From the NCBI RefSeq assembly GCF_004341505.2, contig NZ_SLYP02000001.1, positions 1,499,001 to 1,563,000 of the forward strand: a stretch of 64,000 bases of DNA, in the 5' to 3' direction. This DNA is from Sphingomonas sp. JUb134 (GTDB lineage Bacteria; Pseudomonadota; Alphaproteobacteria; Sphingomonadales; Sphingomonadaceae). A program made the position numbers and the translations under genes. How positions within the stretch are numbered: the first letter of the stretch is position 1; each line of letters starts with the position of its first letter. This document shows positions 10,373 through 18,870 of this stretch, piece after piece. Below the pieces are notes generated by a model. It was not told the origin of the DNA. It was given only the letters and a program-made list of their open reading frames with translations, and did not search any database.

Positions 10373-12097
10373 ATGACGCTGTACGCACGCTTTGCCGCCC
10401 ATCTCGATGCCGCCCTCGACGCGCTGGTCGCGGCGGGCGACCTGCCGGAGGGGCTGGAACGACGCGCCGTCACGGTGGAGCCGCCGCGCGACCCGAGCCA
10501 CGGCGATCTGTCGACCAACGCCGCCATGGTGCTGGCCAAGCCCGCGCGCACCAATCCGCGCGCGCTCGCCGAAAAGCTCGCCGCCGAACTCGGCAAGCTC
10601 GACGCGGTGGCCGAAGTGTCGGTCGCCGGGCCGGGCTTCATCAACCTGACGCTGACCGACGACACCTGGCGCGACGAGCTGCGCGGCATCATCCAGGCGG
10701 GCGGCGACTATGGCCGCTCGACCATGGGGGCGGGGACCACCGTCAACATCGAATATGTCTCGGCCAACCCCACCGGTCCCATGCACATGGGCCATTGCCG
10801 CGGCGCGGTGGTGGGCGACGCGCTCGCCAGCCTGCTCGAATTCGTCGGCCACAAGGTCATCCGCGAATATTACGTCAACGACGCCGGCGGCCAGGTCGAC
10901 GTGCTCGCCCGCTCGGCGCACCTGCGCTACCGCGAGGCGCTGGGCGAGACGATCGAGATCCCGGAGGGCCTCTACCCCGGCGATTACCTCAAGCCGATCG
11001 GCGAGAAGCTGGCGGCCGAGCATGGCGCCCGCTTCGTCGACGCGCCCGAGAGCGAGTGGCTGGCCATGTTCCGCAAGGAAGCGGTGGCCGCCATGCTCGT
11101 CATGATCAAGGACGATCTGGCGCTGCTCGGCATCCACCACGACCTGTTCTCGTCCGAGGCCGAACTCCAGGCGGCCGGCAAGCCCGAGGCGGCCGAGGCG
11201 TGGCTGCGCGAGCGCGGCCTCGTCTACGACGGCGTGCTCGAAGCCCCCAAGGGCGAGACGCCGGAGGATTGGGAGCCGGTCGAGCTGCCGCTGTTCCGCT
11301 CGACGCAATTCGGCGACGATCAGGATCGCCCGATCAAGAAGTCCAACGGCCAGTGGACCTATTTCGGCGCCGACCTCGCCTATCACTTTCAGAAGGCGCA
11401 GACCGCCGACCAGCTGATCGACATCTGGGGCGCGGACCATGCCGGCACCGTCAAGCGCATCGTCGCCGCCGTCCAGGCGCTGACGGAGGGCAAGACCCGC
11501 TTCGACGTCAAGCTCGTTCAGATGGTGCGCCTGCTGCGTGCCGGCGAGCCGGTGAAGATGTCGAAGCGCGCCGGCAACTTCGTAACGCTGGCGGAGGTGG
11601 TGAAGGAGGTCGGCAAGGACGTCGTCCGCTTCACCATGCTCACCCGCAAGGCGGATGCGCAGATGGACTTCGACTTCGCCAAGGTGGTGGAGGCGTCGAA
11701 GGATAATCCGGTCTTCTACGTCCAGTACGCCCATGCGCGAGTCGCCTCGCTGCATCGCCGTGCGCGGGAGGCGGGGATCGAGTGCGACACGGTCGACCTG
11801 TCCCGGCTTGATACGACGGAGCTGCGGCTGGTGAAGCGCGCCGCCCAGTTCCCCCGCGTCGCGGAAGCGGCGGCGACGGCGCGCGAGCCGCATCGCATCG
11901 CCTTCTATCTCTATGATCTGGCGGCGGAATTCCACGCCGCCTGGAACATGGGCAACGACGATCCCTCGCGCCGCACCCTCCAGCCGGACGATCCGGCGCT
12001 CACCTGCGCGCGGCTTTTCCTGGCCGACGCAATCGGGCAGATCATCCGCAACGGGCTCGCCGTGATGGGGGTCGAGGCCGTCGAGGAGATGCATTGA
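10373..12097 (+). CDS. argS: Arginyl-tRNA synthetase
   Basis: A class I aminoacyl-tRNA synthetase that charges tRNA-Arg. The 574 residues show an N-terminal additional domain, then the HIGH-type motif in ANPTGPMHMGHCRG near residue 137. DIWGADHAGTVKRI and the KMSKS-type VKMSKRAGNFVTL follow near residue 395. The C-terminal anticodon-binding helical domain ends in GVEAVEEMH. Length matches the family. Its TGA shares one base with the next ATG, so the downstream SPOR gene is coupled. Confidence 0.97.
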   Translation: MTLYARFAAHLDAALDALVAAGDLPEGLERRAVTVEPPRDPSHGDLSTNAAMVLAKPARTNPRALAEKLAAELGKLDAVAEVSVAGPGFINLTLTDDTWRDELRGIIQAGGDYGRSTMGAGTTVNIEYVSANPTGPMHMGHCRGAVVGDALASLLEFVGHKVIREYYVNDAGGQVDVLARSAHLRYREALGETIEIPEGLYPGDYLKPIGEKLAAEHGARFVDAPESEWLAMFRKEAVAAMLVMIKDDLALLGIHHDLFSSEAELQAAGKPEAAEAWLRERGLVYDGVLEAPKGETPEDWEPVELPLFRSTQFGDDQDRPIKKSNGQWTYFGADLAYHFQKAQTADQLIDIWGADHAGTVKRIVAAVQALTEGKTRFDVKLVQMVRLLRAGEPVKMSKRAGNFVTLAEVVKEVGKDVVRFTMLTRKADAQMDFDFAKVVEASKDNPVFYVQYAHARVASLHRRAREAGIECDTVDLSRLDTTELRLVKRAAQFPRVAEAAATAREPHRIAFYLYDLAAEFHAAWNMGNDDPSRRTLQPDDPALTCARLFLADAIGQIIRNGLAVMGVEAVEEMH

Positions 12098-12846
12098 TGG
12101 CCGACCGGCTGGCGACGGGCATGCACGCGCGCGACGAGGATCGCCTGCCGTGGCTGGAGAGCGTCGAGCCCCCGCCCGAGGCGACCGCCTCGCTGTGGCG
12201 GGTGCTGCTTCTCGTCCTGGTCGGCATCGCCGTGCTCGGCGGCGTCGTGTGGGCGGCGCTCAACTTCGGCGCGAACGTCACGGGCGGCGGCGGTGGCAAC
12301 GGCGCGATCATCACCGCGGAGAAGGGTCCGTACAAGGTGAAGCCGGACCAGCCCGGCGGCATGGAAGTGGAAGGCACCGGCGATACCGTCTTTGCGACCA
12401 GCGAAGGGCGGGACGCGGGCGCCGCGACTGTCGACCTGAGCAAGGTGCCCGAGGCGCCGGTCCTGGGCCAGGCGGCACCGGCACAGGCGCCCGCCGCGAC
12501 CCCGTCCGAGGGTGCGGCCAAGGTGGTGGCAGCGGTTCCTGCCCCCGCCGGCCAGCTCCAGGCCCGTGCGCCCGCCCGCCAGGCGGCAGCGGCCCCGGCC
12601 CGCACCGCCTCCGGCTCGGTGGTCCAGCTCGGCTCCTTCCCGCAGGCAAGCGTCGCCAACAGCAGCTGGCAGCGGCTCACCAAGCGCTTCGGCTACCTGG
12701 CCCCGCTCACCCCCTCGATCGAGCAGGCCGAGGTCAACGGCAAGACCGTCTACCGGCTGCGCGTCGACGCGGGCGACGCTCCCAAGGCGGGCGAACTGTG
12801 CGGCAAGCTCAAGCTCGCCGGCGAAGGCTGCTACATCGCCCGCTGA
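12097..12846 (+). CDS. Single-pass membrane SPOR domain protein
   Basis: A 249-residue protein with a short cytoplasmic N-terminus and one membrane helix near residues 34-57. A periplasmic Ala/Pro-rich linker leads to a C-terminal SPOR domain from about residue 171 (SVVQLGSFPQAS to the end). This is the layout of FtsN-like division proteins, although the short FtsN essential motif is not evident. The start ATG at 12097 overlaps the argS stop; TTG 12094 is an alternative one codon earlier. A septal peptidoglycan role is inferred from SPOR and from its neighbours. Confidence 0.8.
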   Translation: MADRLATGMHARDEDRLPWLESVEPPPEATASLWRVLLLVLVGIAVLGGVVWAALNFGANVTGGGGGNGAIITAEKGPYKVKPDQPGGMEVEGTGDTVFATSEGRDAGAATVDLSKVPEAPVLGQAAPAQAPAATPSEGAAKVVAAVPAPAGQLQARAPARQAAAAPARTASGSVVQLGSFPQASVANSSWQRLTKRFGYLAPLTPSIEQAEVNGKTVYRLRVDAGDAPKAGELCGKLKLAGEGCYIAR

Positions 12847-12864
12847 CGCCTGAGCCGCAGGCAG

Positions 12865-13002
12865 TACCCCGGCGAAGGCCGGGGCCCAGTTGGGTGACCG
12901 AAGCGAAGGCGCAACGCACCTCGTCACCGTTTTCCCTCGTCTCGCGCAGGGCACGGCCAGACCAAACCCCCGCCGTGCTCCTGCGAAGGCAGGAGCCCAG
13001 GG
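12865..13002 (+). repeat. Two REP-like palindromic repeats in the 308-base gap before nagZ
   Basis: Unit one (12865-12894) has CCCCGGC and GCCGGGG arms around a GAAG loop, followed by CCCAGT. Unit two (12975-13002) has CTCCTGC and GCAGGAG arms with the same loop and CCCAGGG flank. The arms differ between units but are complementary within each, so pairing is conserved although the sequence is not. I see no gene in 12847-13154. Confidence 0.75.
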
Positions 13003-13154
13003 TTCCGCGCGCCGACCGCTGTTACGCTGCTCCATCCTGGATTTCCGGCGCCGCAGGGAAACGCCTCCTTCAGAACAGGCTCGCTCCGCAGATGCGCGAC
13101 GAACCCCGCCCCCGGGGTGTTCTAATCCCGCCTCCAAGCCGCTAGGCAGCGGGC

Positions 13155-14159
13155 ATGAAGCCCGTGATCTTCGGCCTGTCCGGCCCCGCGCTCACCGACG
13201 GTGAAGCCGCCTTCTTCCGCGATGTGGAGCCGGCCGGCTTCATCCTGTTCGGCCGCAACGTCGTCGATCGGCCACAGTTGCGCGCGCTCACCGACTCGCT
13301 GCGTGCGCTCACCGGCCGCGACGACCTGCCGATCCTGATCGACCAGGAGGGCGGGGCGGTCTCCCGCATGAAGCCGCCCGAATGGCCGGCATTCCCTGCC
13401 GGCGCCGCCTTCGCCCGGCTTTGGGACGTCGCCCCGGCCTCCGCGATCGAGGCGGCGCGCGCCAATGCCGAGGCGATCGGCCACACGCTCGCAGAGGTCG
13501 GCATCACCGTCGACTGCCTGCCGCTGCTCGACGTGCGGCAGCCCGACACCACCACCGCCGTCGCCGAGCGCACCTATGGCGCCGAACCGCTGCAGGTCGC
13601 CGCGATCGGCCGCGCGGTGCTCGACGGCCTCGCCCGCGCTGGCGTGGTCGGCGTCGTCAAGCACATGCCCGGCCACGGCCGCGCCGTGGTCGACAGCCAT
13701 CTCGAACTGCCCGTGGTCGAGGCCGATGCCGAGGCACTGGAGCAGGACATCGCGCCGTTCCGCACGCTGGCGAACGCGCCGATGGGGATGACCGCCCACG
13801 TCGTCTACCGCGCCTGGGACGCCGAGCGTTCCGGCACCCTGTCACCGACCGTGATCGGCGAGGTGATCCGCGGCCGCATCGGCTTCGACGGGCTGCTGAT
13901 GACCGACGACATCGACATGAAGGCGCTCTCCGGCACCGCGGGCGAAAAGGCGGCGGCTGCAATCGCCGCCGGCTGCGACCTGGTGCTCGACTGCTGGGCC
14001 CGCATGGACGAGATGGTCGAGATCGCCGGCCGCCTCGGCGAGATCGCGCCCGAAAGCCGCGCAAGACTGGACCGCGCCATGGCGAGCGTCACCCGGGCCG
14101 AAGCAGCCGGCATTGCTCCCCTGATCGCAAAGCGCGACGCCCTCCTGGCGCTCGCCTGA
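13155..14159 (+). CDS. nagZ: Beta-N-acetylhexosaminidase (GH3)
   Basis: NagZ is a cytoplasmic family 3 glycoside hydrolase that removes GlcNAc from anhydromuropeptides during wall recycling. The 334 residues include LIDQEGGAVSRMKPP, the CLPLLDV strand, the NagZ signature VKHMPGHGRAVVDSH near residue 171 with the His of the mobile acid/base loop, and MTDDIDMKAL near 253 with the nucleophile Asp. Length suits the single-domain bacterial enzyme. It lies before scpAB with repeat elements on both sides, so it is probably transcribed alone. A role in beta-lactam response is known for other species only. Confidence 0.93.
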   Translation: MKPVIFGLSGPALTDGEAAFFRDVEPAGFILFGRNVVDRPQLRALTDSLRALTGRDDLPILIDQEGGAVSRMKPPEWPAFPAGAAFARLWDVAPASAIEAARANAEAIGHTLAEVGITVDCLPLLDVRQPDTTTAVAERTYGAEPLQVAAIGRAVLDGLARAGVVGVVKHMPGHGRAVVDSHLELPVVEADAEALEQDIAPFRTLANAPMGMTAHVVYRAWDAERSGTLSPTVIGEVIRGRIGFDGLLMTDDIDMKALSGTAGEKAAAAIAAGCDLVLDCWARMDEMVEIAGRLGEIAPESRARLDRAMASVTRAEAAGIAPLIAKRDALLALA

Positions 14160-14182
14160 ACCAGACGCGCTGCTTCTTCTTC

Positions 14183-14283
14183 GTACCCCGGCGAAGGCCG
14201 GGGCCCAGTTGGGAAGGCGGCGGTAAGGGAGCGCAACCCCCCGCCAGAACACCGCGACTGGGCCCCGGCCTCCGCCGGGGTAC
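14183..14283 (+). repeat. REP-like palindromic repeat, inverted pair
   Basis: Copies with CCCCGGC and GCCGGGG arms lie at 14183-14213 and, inverted, at 14258-14283, between nagZ and scpA. The outer ends (GTACCCC and GGGGTAC) are mirror images, so the whole 101-base stretch could fold as one large cruciform. Confidence 0.78.
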
Positions 14284-14376
14284 GGGTTGCGCGCCAGATC
14301 AGTCGCCTGCGATCCTCAGACGCGCAGGACACCGCCCCCTCTGGCAATCCGTACGCGGACCCTGTCTAACACCCTC

Positions 14377-15105
14377 ATGGAAACGGACGACACGCTGACG
14401 GTGGAGGTGGAGGGCTGGGAAGGCCCGCTCGACCTGCTGTTGGCGCTCGCCCGCACGCAGAAGGTCGACCTGCGCGAAATCTCGATCCTGAAGCTCGTCG
14501 AGCAGTATCTCGCCTATGTCGAGCAGGCGCGCGCGTTGAAGCTGGAGCTCGCCGCCGACTATCTGGTGATGGCCGCCTGGCTCGCCTTCCTCAAATCCGC
14601 GCTGTTGCTACCCCGCGACCCGGAGGCGCAGCCCGACCCGGAAGAATTGGCGCTCCGCCTACAACTCCGCCTCGAGCGGCTGAACGCGATGCGCGAGGCC
14701 GGCGCCCGCCTGCTCGCGCGCGACCGCATCGGCCGCGACGTCTTCCCCCGCGGCGCGCCCGAGGGGCTGCGCGTCCTGCGCCAGACGATCTGGCAGGCGG
14801 AGATCTACGACCTGGTCGCCGCCTACGGCCGCGTGAGCGCGCGGACCCGCCCGGTGCTCCACATCGTCCAGCATCGCCCGGTGATGACGCTGGAGACCGC
14901 GATCGAGCGGGTGTCGGCGATGCTCGGCACCCATCTCGACTGGACGGTGCTCGAACGCTTCCTGCCCGAGGATGCCGACGCCGCCTTCCGCCGCTCGGCG
15001 CTCGCCTCCAGCTTCCTCGCGGCGCTCGAACTCGCGCGCCAAGGCAAGGTAGAGCTCGACCAGTCCGCGCCCTTCGCGCCGCTTCGCATCCGGGCGATCC
15101 GGTGA
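14377..15105 (+). CDS. scpA: Segregation and condensation protein A
   Basis: ScpA is the kleisin subunit of the SMC-ScpAB condensin that compacts and segregates the chromosome. The 242-residue product starts with the family motif EGPLDLLLALARTQKVDLREI, then LVEQYLAYVEQA, and MAAWLAFLKSALLLP; the C-terminal winged helix follows from about residue 190. ATG 14377 is used; an in-frame ATG at 14287 would add 30 residues with no family resemblance. The TGA overlaps the scpB GTG. Confidence 0.9.
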   Translation: METDDTLTVEVEGWEGPLDLLLALARTQKVDLREISILKLVEQYLAYVEQARALKLELAADYLVMAAWLAFLKSALLLPRDPEAQPDPEELALRLQLRLERLNAMREAGARLLARDRIGRDVFPRGAPEGLRVLRQTIWQAEIYDLVAAYGRVSARTRPVLHIVQHRPVMTLETAIERVSAMLGTHLDWTVLERFLPEDADAAFRRSALASSFLAALELARQGKVELDQSAPFAPLRIRAIR

Positions 15106-15680
15106 GCACCGCGCCCGACGAACTGGTGCGCGCGGTGGAGGCGGTGCTGTTCGCGGCCGACTCGCCGATGAGCGTCGCCGCGATCCGCGCCTATGTGGGG
15201 GAGGGGGCGGACGTTCCGCGTGCGCTCGACCAGCTCGTCGCCGACTATGCCGGCCGCGGGATCGCCCCCGTCCGCCGCGGCGACCGCTGGCATTTCGAGA
15301 CCGCGCCCGATCTCGCCCGGTTCCTGCGCCGCGATCGCGAGGAGCCGCGCCGCCTGTCGCGCGCCGGCATCGAGACGCTGGCGATCATCGCCTATCACGA
15401 GCCGGTCACCCGCGCCGAGATCGAGGCGATTCGCGGCGTGCAGGTGGCAAAGGGCACCATCGACGTGCTGATGGAGGCCGGTTGGGTGCGTCCCGCCGGC
15501 CGTCGCGAAGTGCCGGGCCGGCCGCTCACCTACGCCACCACGCCCGAATTCCTGACCCACTTCGGCCTTCGCACGCGCCGCGATCTGCCCGGAATGGACG
15601 ACCTGCGCGCCGCCGGCCTGCTCGATCCGATCGACGTTGCCCTTGCGGGCGAGCTAGAAAGCGGCGACGAGAGCGACTAA
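15102..15680 (+). CDS. scpB: Segregation and condensation protein B
   Basis: ScpB dimerises, binds the ScpA kleisin and stimulates SMC. The 192 residues form two winged-helix domains, with AVEAVLFAADSPMS at the N-terminus and the typical ALAIIAYHEP-like segment TLAIIAYHEPVTRAEIEAI in the second. YATTPEFLTHFGL follows near the end. The GTG start at 15102 overlaps scpA by four bases, so the pair is co-translated. tatA begins 30 bases later, a common order in sphingomonads. Confidence 0.93.
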   Translation: MSTAPDELVRAVEAVLFAADSPMSVAAIRAYVGEGADVPRALDQLVADYAGRGIAPVRRGDRWHFETAPDLARFLRRDREEPRRLSRAGIETLAIIAYHEPVTRAEIEAIRGVQVAKGTIDVLMEAGWVRPAGRREVPGRPLTYATTPEFLTHFGLRTRRDLPGMDDLRAAGLLDPIDVALAGELESGDESD

Positions 15681-15710
15681 GTGGGCGCCAACGCGTAATG
15701 GAGAGTGACA

Positions 15711-16004
15711 ATGGGCGGTCTTAGCATCTGGCATTGGCTGATCGTCGGGATCATCGTGCTCCTGCTGTTCGGCAAGGGCCGCTTTTCCGACATGATGGGC
15801 GATGTCGCCAAGGGACTGAAGAGCTTCAAGAAGGGCATGGCCGAGGAAGACGACGATCTGCCGCCCGCCCGTCCGACCCGTCTGGAGCAGCGCACCGACG
15901 CGAACCGCGGCTATGATGCCGAGGTCGCGCCCCCGCGTGAGCCGGTCCGCGATCCGGTAGTGGATCCGGTGCGCGACGCCGACCGCACCCGCGACGACCG
16001 CTGA
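15711..16004 (+). CDS. tatA: Sec-independent protein translocase TatA
   Basis: TatA forms the size-variable channel of the twin-arginine translocase for folded proteins. The 97 residues have a short membrane helix at about 6-21 ([16 protein letters not shown]), the FG hinge, an amphipathic helix ([16 protein letters not shown]), and an acidic Pro/Arg-rich tail. GGAGAG at 15700-15705 supports ATG 15711 over GTG 15705. It begins the tatABC operon. Confidence 0.93.
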   Translation: MGGLSIWHWLIVGIIVLLLFGKGRFSDMMGDVAKGLKSFKKGMAEEDDDLPPARPTRLEQRTDANRGYDAEVAPPREPVRDPVVDPVRDADRTRDDR

Positions 16005-16057
16005 TCCTGATCTTCACGGGCGCGCCCGGCGCGCCCCTCGACGCGAACGGGCGCTGA

Positions 16058-16474
16058 ATGTTCGATATCGCTCCGACCGAGCTGATGCTGGTGGCCGTGG
16101 TTGCGCTGCTGGTGATCGGCCCGAAGGACCTGCCAAAGGCAATGCGCTTCGTCGGCCACTGGGTCGGCAAGGCACGCGGCGTCGCGCGCCAGTTCCGCTC
16201 CGGCTTCGACGCCATGGTGCGCGAGGCGGAACTGGCCGAGATGGAAAAGAAGTGGGCGGAGGAAAACGCCCGCATCCTGCGTGAGCATCCCGCGCTCCCG
16301 GCTGCGGACACCGCCAGCCCCGCCGCCCCTGAAACGGGCGCAGCGGACACGGCGCCGTTCCCCACCGACGTGCAGGACGCGCCCGTCATGGTCGAAAAGC
16401 CGCATGTCGAGCCCGCGGGCGAGGACGATCGCCCGGCTCAGTCGCCGGCGCTGGATGGAAAGGCGCCGTCGTGA
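16058..16474 (+). CDS. tatB: Sec-independent protein translocase TatB
   Basis: TatB joins TatC in the receptor for twin-arginine signal peptides. The 138-residue protein starts MFDIAPTELMLVAVVALLVI, one membrane helix followed by GPKDLPKAMR, the Gly-Pro hinge and amphipathic helix. An Ala/Pro-rich acidic cytoplasmic tail follows. It lies 53 bases after tatA, and its stop overlaps the tatC GTG. TatB rather than TatA is chosen from the E-L-x-L-V-A pattern, the GPK hinge and the gene order. Confidence 0.92.
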   Translation: MFDIAPTELMLVAVVALLVIGPKDLPKAMRFVGHWVGKARGVARQFRSGFDAMVREAELAEMEKKWAEENARILREHPALPAADTASPAAPETGAADTAPFPTDVQDAPVMVEKPHVEPAGEDDRPAQSPALDGKAPS

Positions 16475-17247
16475 GGGACATCGACGACAGCCAGGCACCG
16501 CTGCTCGACCATCTGATCGAGCTTCGCCAGCGCCTGATCTACTCACTGATCGCGATTGCGATCGCGTTCGGCGCCTGCTTCTATTTCTCCGAACAGATCT
16601 TTGCCTTCCTGGTCCAGCCGCTGCTCGCGGCCGGGCAGAAGCGGATCATCTTCACCCAGATCTTCGAAGGCTTCTTCGTCCAGGTGAAGGTCGCCTTCTT
16701 CGCGGCGATGATGCTGTCCTTCCCGGTGATCGCGAACCAGCTGTGGCAGTTCGTGGCCCCCGGCCTCTACCGGTCGGAAAAGAAGGCGCTGTTCCCCTTC
16801 CTGCTCGCGACGCCGGTCCTGTTCCTGATGGGCGCGGCGCTCGCCTATTACGTCACCATCCCGGTCGCCCTGCACTTCCTGCTCGGCTACCAGGGCAATC
16901 TCGGCGGCGTGCAGCAGGAGGCGCTGCCCTCGGTCGCCAACTACCTGTCGTTCGTGATGCAGTTCCTGTTCGCGTTTGGCTTGGCCTTCCTGTTGCCCGT
17001 GCTGCTGATGCTGCTGGAACTCGCCGGCATCGTCACCCGCCAGCAGCTGGTGAGCGCGCGCCGCTATGCGATCGTGGCTGCCTTTGCGCTTTCGGCGGTG
17101 CTGACGCCGCCGGACGTCTGGTCGCAGATGCTCCTCGCGATCCCACTGGTGCTGCTCTACGAGGTCGCGCTGATCGGCATCTGGTTCACCGAACGCAAGC
17201 GCGCCCGCAACGCCCCGCCCGAGGAAGAGGACGAGGCAAAGGCCTGA
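16471..17247 (+). CDS. tatC: Sec-independent protein translocase TatC
   Basis: TatC is the six-helix membrane core of the Tat receptor. The 258 residues begin with the signature LLDHLIELRQRLIYS and show FEGFFVQVKVAFFAAMML, FPVIANQLWQFVAPGLY, and the C-terminal LTPPDVWSQMLLAIPLVLLY. The acidic C-tail is cytoplasmic. The GTG start at 16471 overlaps tatB by four bases. Repeat elements follow and probably close the operon. Confidence 0.95.
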   Translation: MRDIDDSQAPLLDHLIELRQRLIYSLIAIAIAFGACFYFSEQIFAFLVQPLLAAGQKRIIFTQIFEGFFVQVKVAFFAAMMLSFPVIANQLWQFVAPGLYRSEKKALFPFLLATPVLFLMGAALAYYVTIPVALHFLLGYQGNLGGVQQEALPSVANYLSFVMQFLFAFGLAFLLPVLLMLLELAGIVTRQQLVSARRYAIVAAFALSAVLTPPDVWSQMLLAIPLVLLYEVALIGIWFTERKRARNAPPEEEDEAKA

Positions 17248-17280
17248 GCCGCGGGGCGGCGGCGTTCCACACACCTCCTG

Positions 17281-17470
17281 TACCCCGGCGAAGGCCGGGG
17301 CCCAGATGGGGGGCGCTCGAGAGGTGAGCAGTCTCTCGCCGCGACGCGGGGAATTTTGAGGGACGGTACCAACCCCTCCACCGTATCCCTACGAAGGCAG
17401 GGCTCCAGGGCCAAGCAGAGCAACGGACGAGGGCGTTCGGGACCCTGGGCTCCTGCCTGCGCAGGAGCAC
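17281..17470 (+). repeat. Cluster of three REP-like palindromic repeats
   Basis: Between the convergent tatC and beta-lactamase-like genes lie three units: 17281-17310 (CCCCGGC/GCCGGGG arms), about 17384-17410 (a degenerate copy with ATCCCTA and CAGGGCT), and 17443-17470 (inverted, CTCCTGC/GCAGGAG arms). The gap 17248-17513 otherwise shows no gene. Such palindromes between convergent genes can act as bidirectional transcript ends. Confidence 0.75.
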
Positions 17471-17513
17471 TGGAGTAGCCCGTAAGGCCCCCCAGCGCGC
17501 CGCAGCGCACTTC

Positions 17514-18866
17514 CTACGGCGCAGCCAGCGCCGCCGCCTTGTTGATCAACCCGACGAAGCGCGCCTCATCGATCGCCGCCTGCGGGTTGTTCCAGCTCCC
17601 GGCCATGGCCACCCAGCCGCCGGACTTGGCCCGCATCAGCAGGGTCATGTTGATGACCCCGGGCTCCGATCCGCCCTTGTAGCCCACCCAGCCCCAGCGG
17701 GCGGCGTGCGCCGGAGCAATGCCCGGGTTCTTCGACAGCACCGCGCGCGCTTCCGCTCCCGCCGGCCCTTCGGTATTGCGTCGCAGCCAGTCCATCACCC
17801 GCAGCAGGTCGTCGGCCGAGGCGAACCACTCGACCGTCGCGATCCGGATCGGCTTGCCATCCTGGAACAGCGAGGGCGGGATCGCCGACACAGGTGCTTG
17901 CGCGACCGCCCCGTCCAGCAGCGCCCGGCGGCCGGCGACGTCCGCCGCCTCCCACTGCCGCCCGAGTGCACCGCCTTCCACGCCCTTGAGCTTGAACGCC
18001 TCCAACGTACCGAGGAACGGCACATTCCGCCCGCGTGCATCGTGGATGCCGATCACCGGCAGCATCGCCTCCACCTTGTCGCGCCCCAGCGCGCGCAGCA
18101 GGATGTCGGTGGCGGAATTGTCGCTGACGGAGATCATCTGCGTCGCCAGCTCGCGCAGCGAGACGCGCGTGCCTGCAGGCTTGCCCGTATAGCCTCCGCC
18201 CGGAAGCGGGTTGCCATCCAGCGTCACCATGTCGTCCCACCCGCGCTTGCCCGCCCGCGTGGCGCGCACCAGCTCCGCCAGGATCACCAGCTTGAACGTG
18301 GAGCCGATCGCCAGCGGCATGGCTGGATCGTGCGCCGCCAGAGGCACGGGGCCGCCATCCTCCAGCCGCGCGAGCGCAAAGCCGGTGGCACCCGGCAGGG
18401 CACGGATCGCCTCCACCACCGCCTGGATGCTCGCCTCCGACGCCTCGCGTGGTTCGCTGCCCGTGATCCGGAGACCGGTCACCAGGTGCGGAGCGGCGGG
18501 ATCGACCACGATCTGCCCGACCGCAGTCCCGCGCTCGAAGCCGAGGCGGAAGTCGGCGACATGGGGCGTGCGCACCACCAACGCTTCGAGCCGGGTGGGC
18601 TTGCCGAGGCCCCCCGTCAGCTGGTCGCGTACCTGCCGGAATGCCGCCTCCGGGATCGCTGCGCGGAAGCTCGGCGCGAAATAGCGGTCATAGGGGATGT
18701 TCCCCGTGATCGCCGCCGCCAGCGCCTCCGCCCGCTGGCGCAACTCGGGCGATGCGGTCACCGCCTGCGCCTCAGGGGCAGGAGCGGGCGCTTCCTGCGC
18801 GGCGAGCGGTGTCCCGGTCGCAAGTGCGACTCCCAACGCCGCGGCCCGAAACCGGCGAAGCGGCAC
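17514..18866 (-). CDS. Secreted class A beta-lactamase-like serine hydrolase
   Basis: A 450-residue periplasmic protein with a signal peptide (cleavage near LAAQ, residue 24). Residues 40-140 form an N-terminal domain not found in ordinary beta-lactamases; the catalytic fold follows. It carries the active-site S189-T-F-K192 and S248-D-N250. In place of the usual Lys-Thr-Gly on the last strand it has KGGSEP at 397-402. The two-domain layout resembles the ORF12/Cpe group of serine hydrolases more than resistance enzymes. Real beta-lactam hydrolysis is uncertain. It starts four bases after the stop of the upstream gene, so the two are one operon. Confidence 0.72.
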   Translation of the reverse strand: MPLRRFRAAALGVALATGTPLAAQEAPAPAPEAQAVTASPELRQRAEALAAAITGNIPYDRYFAPSFRAAIPEAAFRQVRDQLTGGLGKPTRLEALVVRTPHVADFRLGFERGTAVGQIVVDPAAPHLVTGLRITGSEPREASEASIQAVVEAIRALPGATGFALARLEDGGPVPLAAHDPAMPLAIGSTFKLVILAELVRATRAGKRGWDDMVTLDGNPLPGGGYTGKPAGTRVSLRELATQMISVSDNSATDILLRALGRDKVEAMLPVIGIHDARGRNVPFLGTLEAFKLKGVEGGALGRQWEAADVAGRRALLDGAVAQAPVSAIPPSLFQDGKPIRIATVEWFASADDLLRVMDWLRRNTEGPAGAEARAVLSKNPGIAPAHAARWGWVGYKGGSEPGVINMTLLMRAKSGGWVAMAGSWNNPQAAIDEARFVGLINKAAALAAP

Positions 18867-18870
18867 CCGC

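Noticed and set aside
10183..17470. Repeated palindromes as a possible CRISPR array
   Set aside because: Copies are scattered, face both ways, lack regular spacers, and no cas gene is present. They fit a REP-like family.
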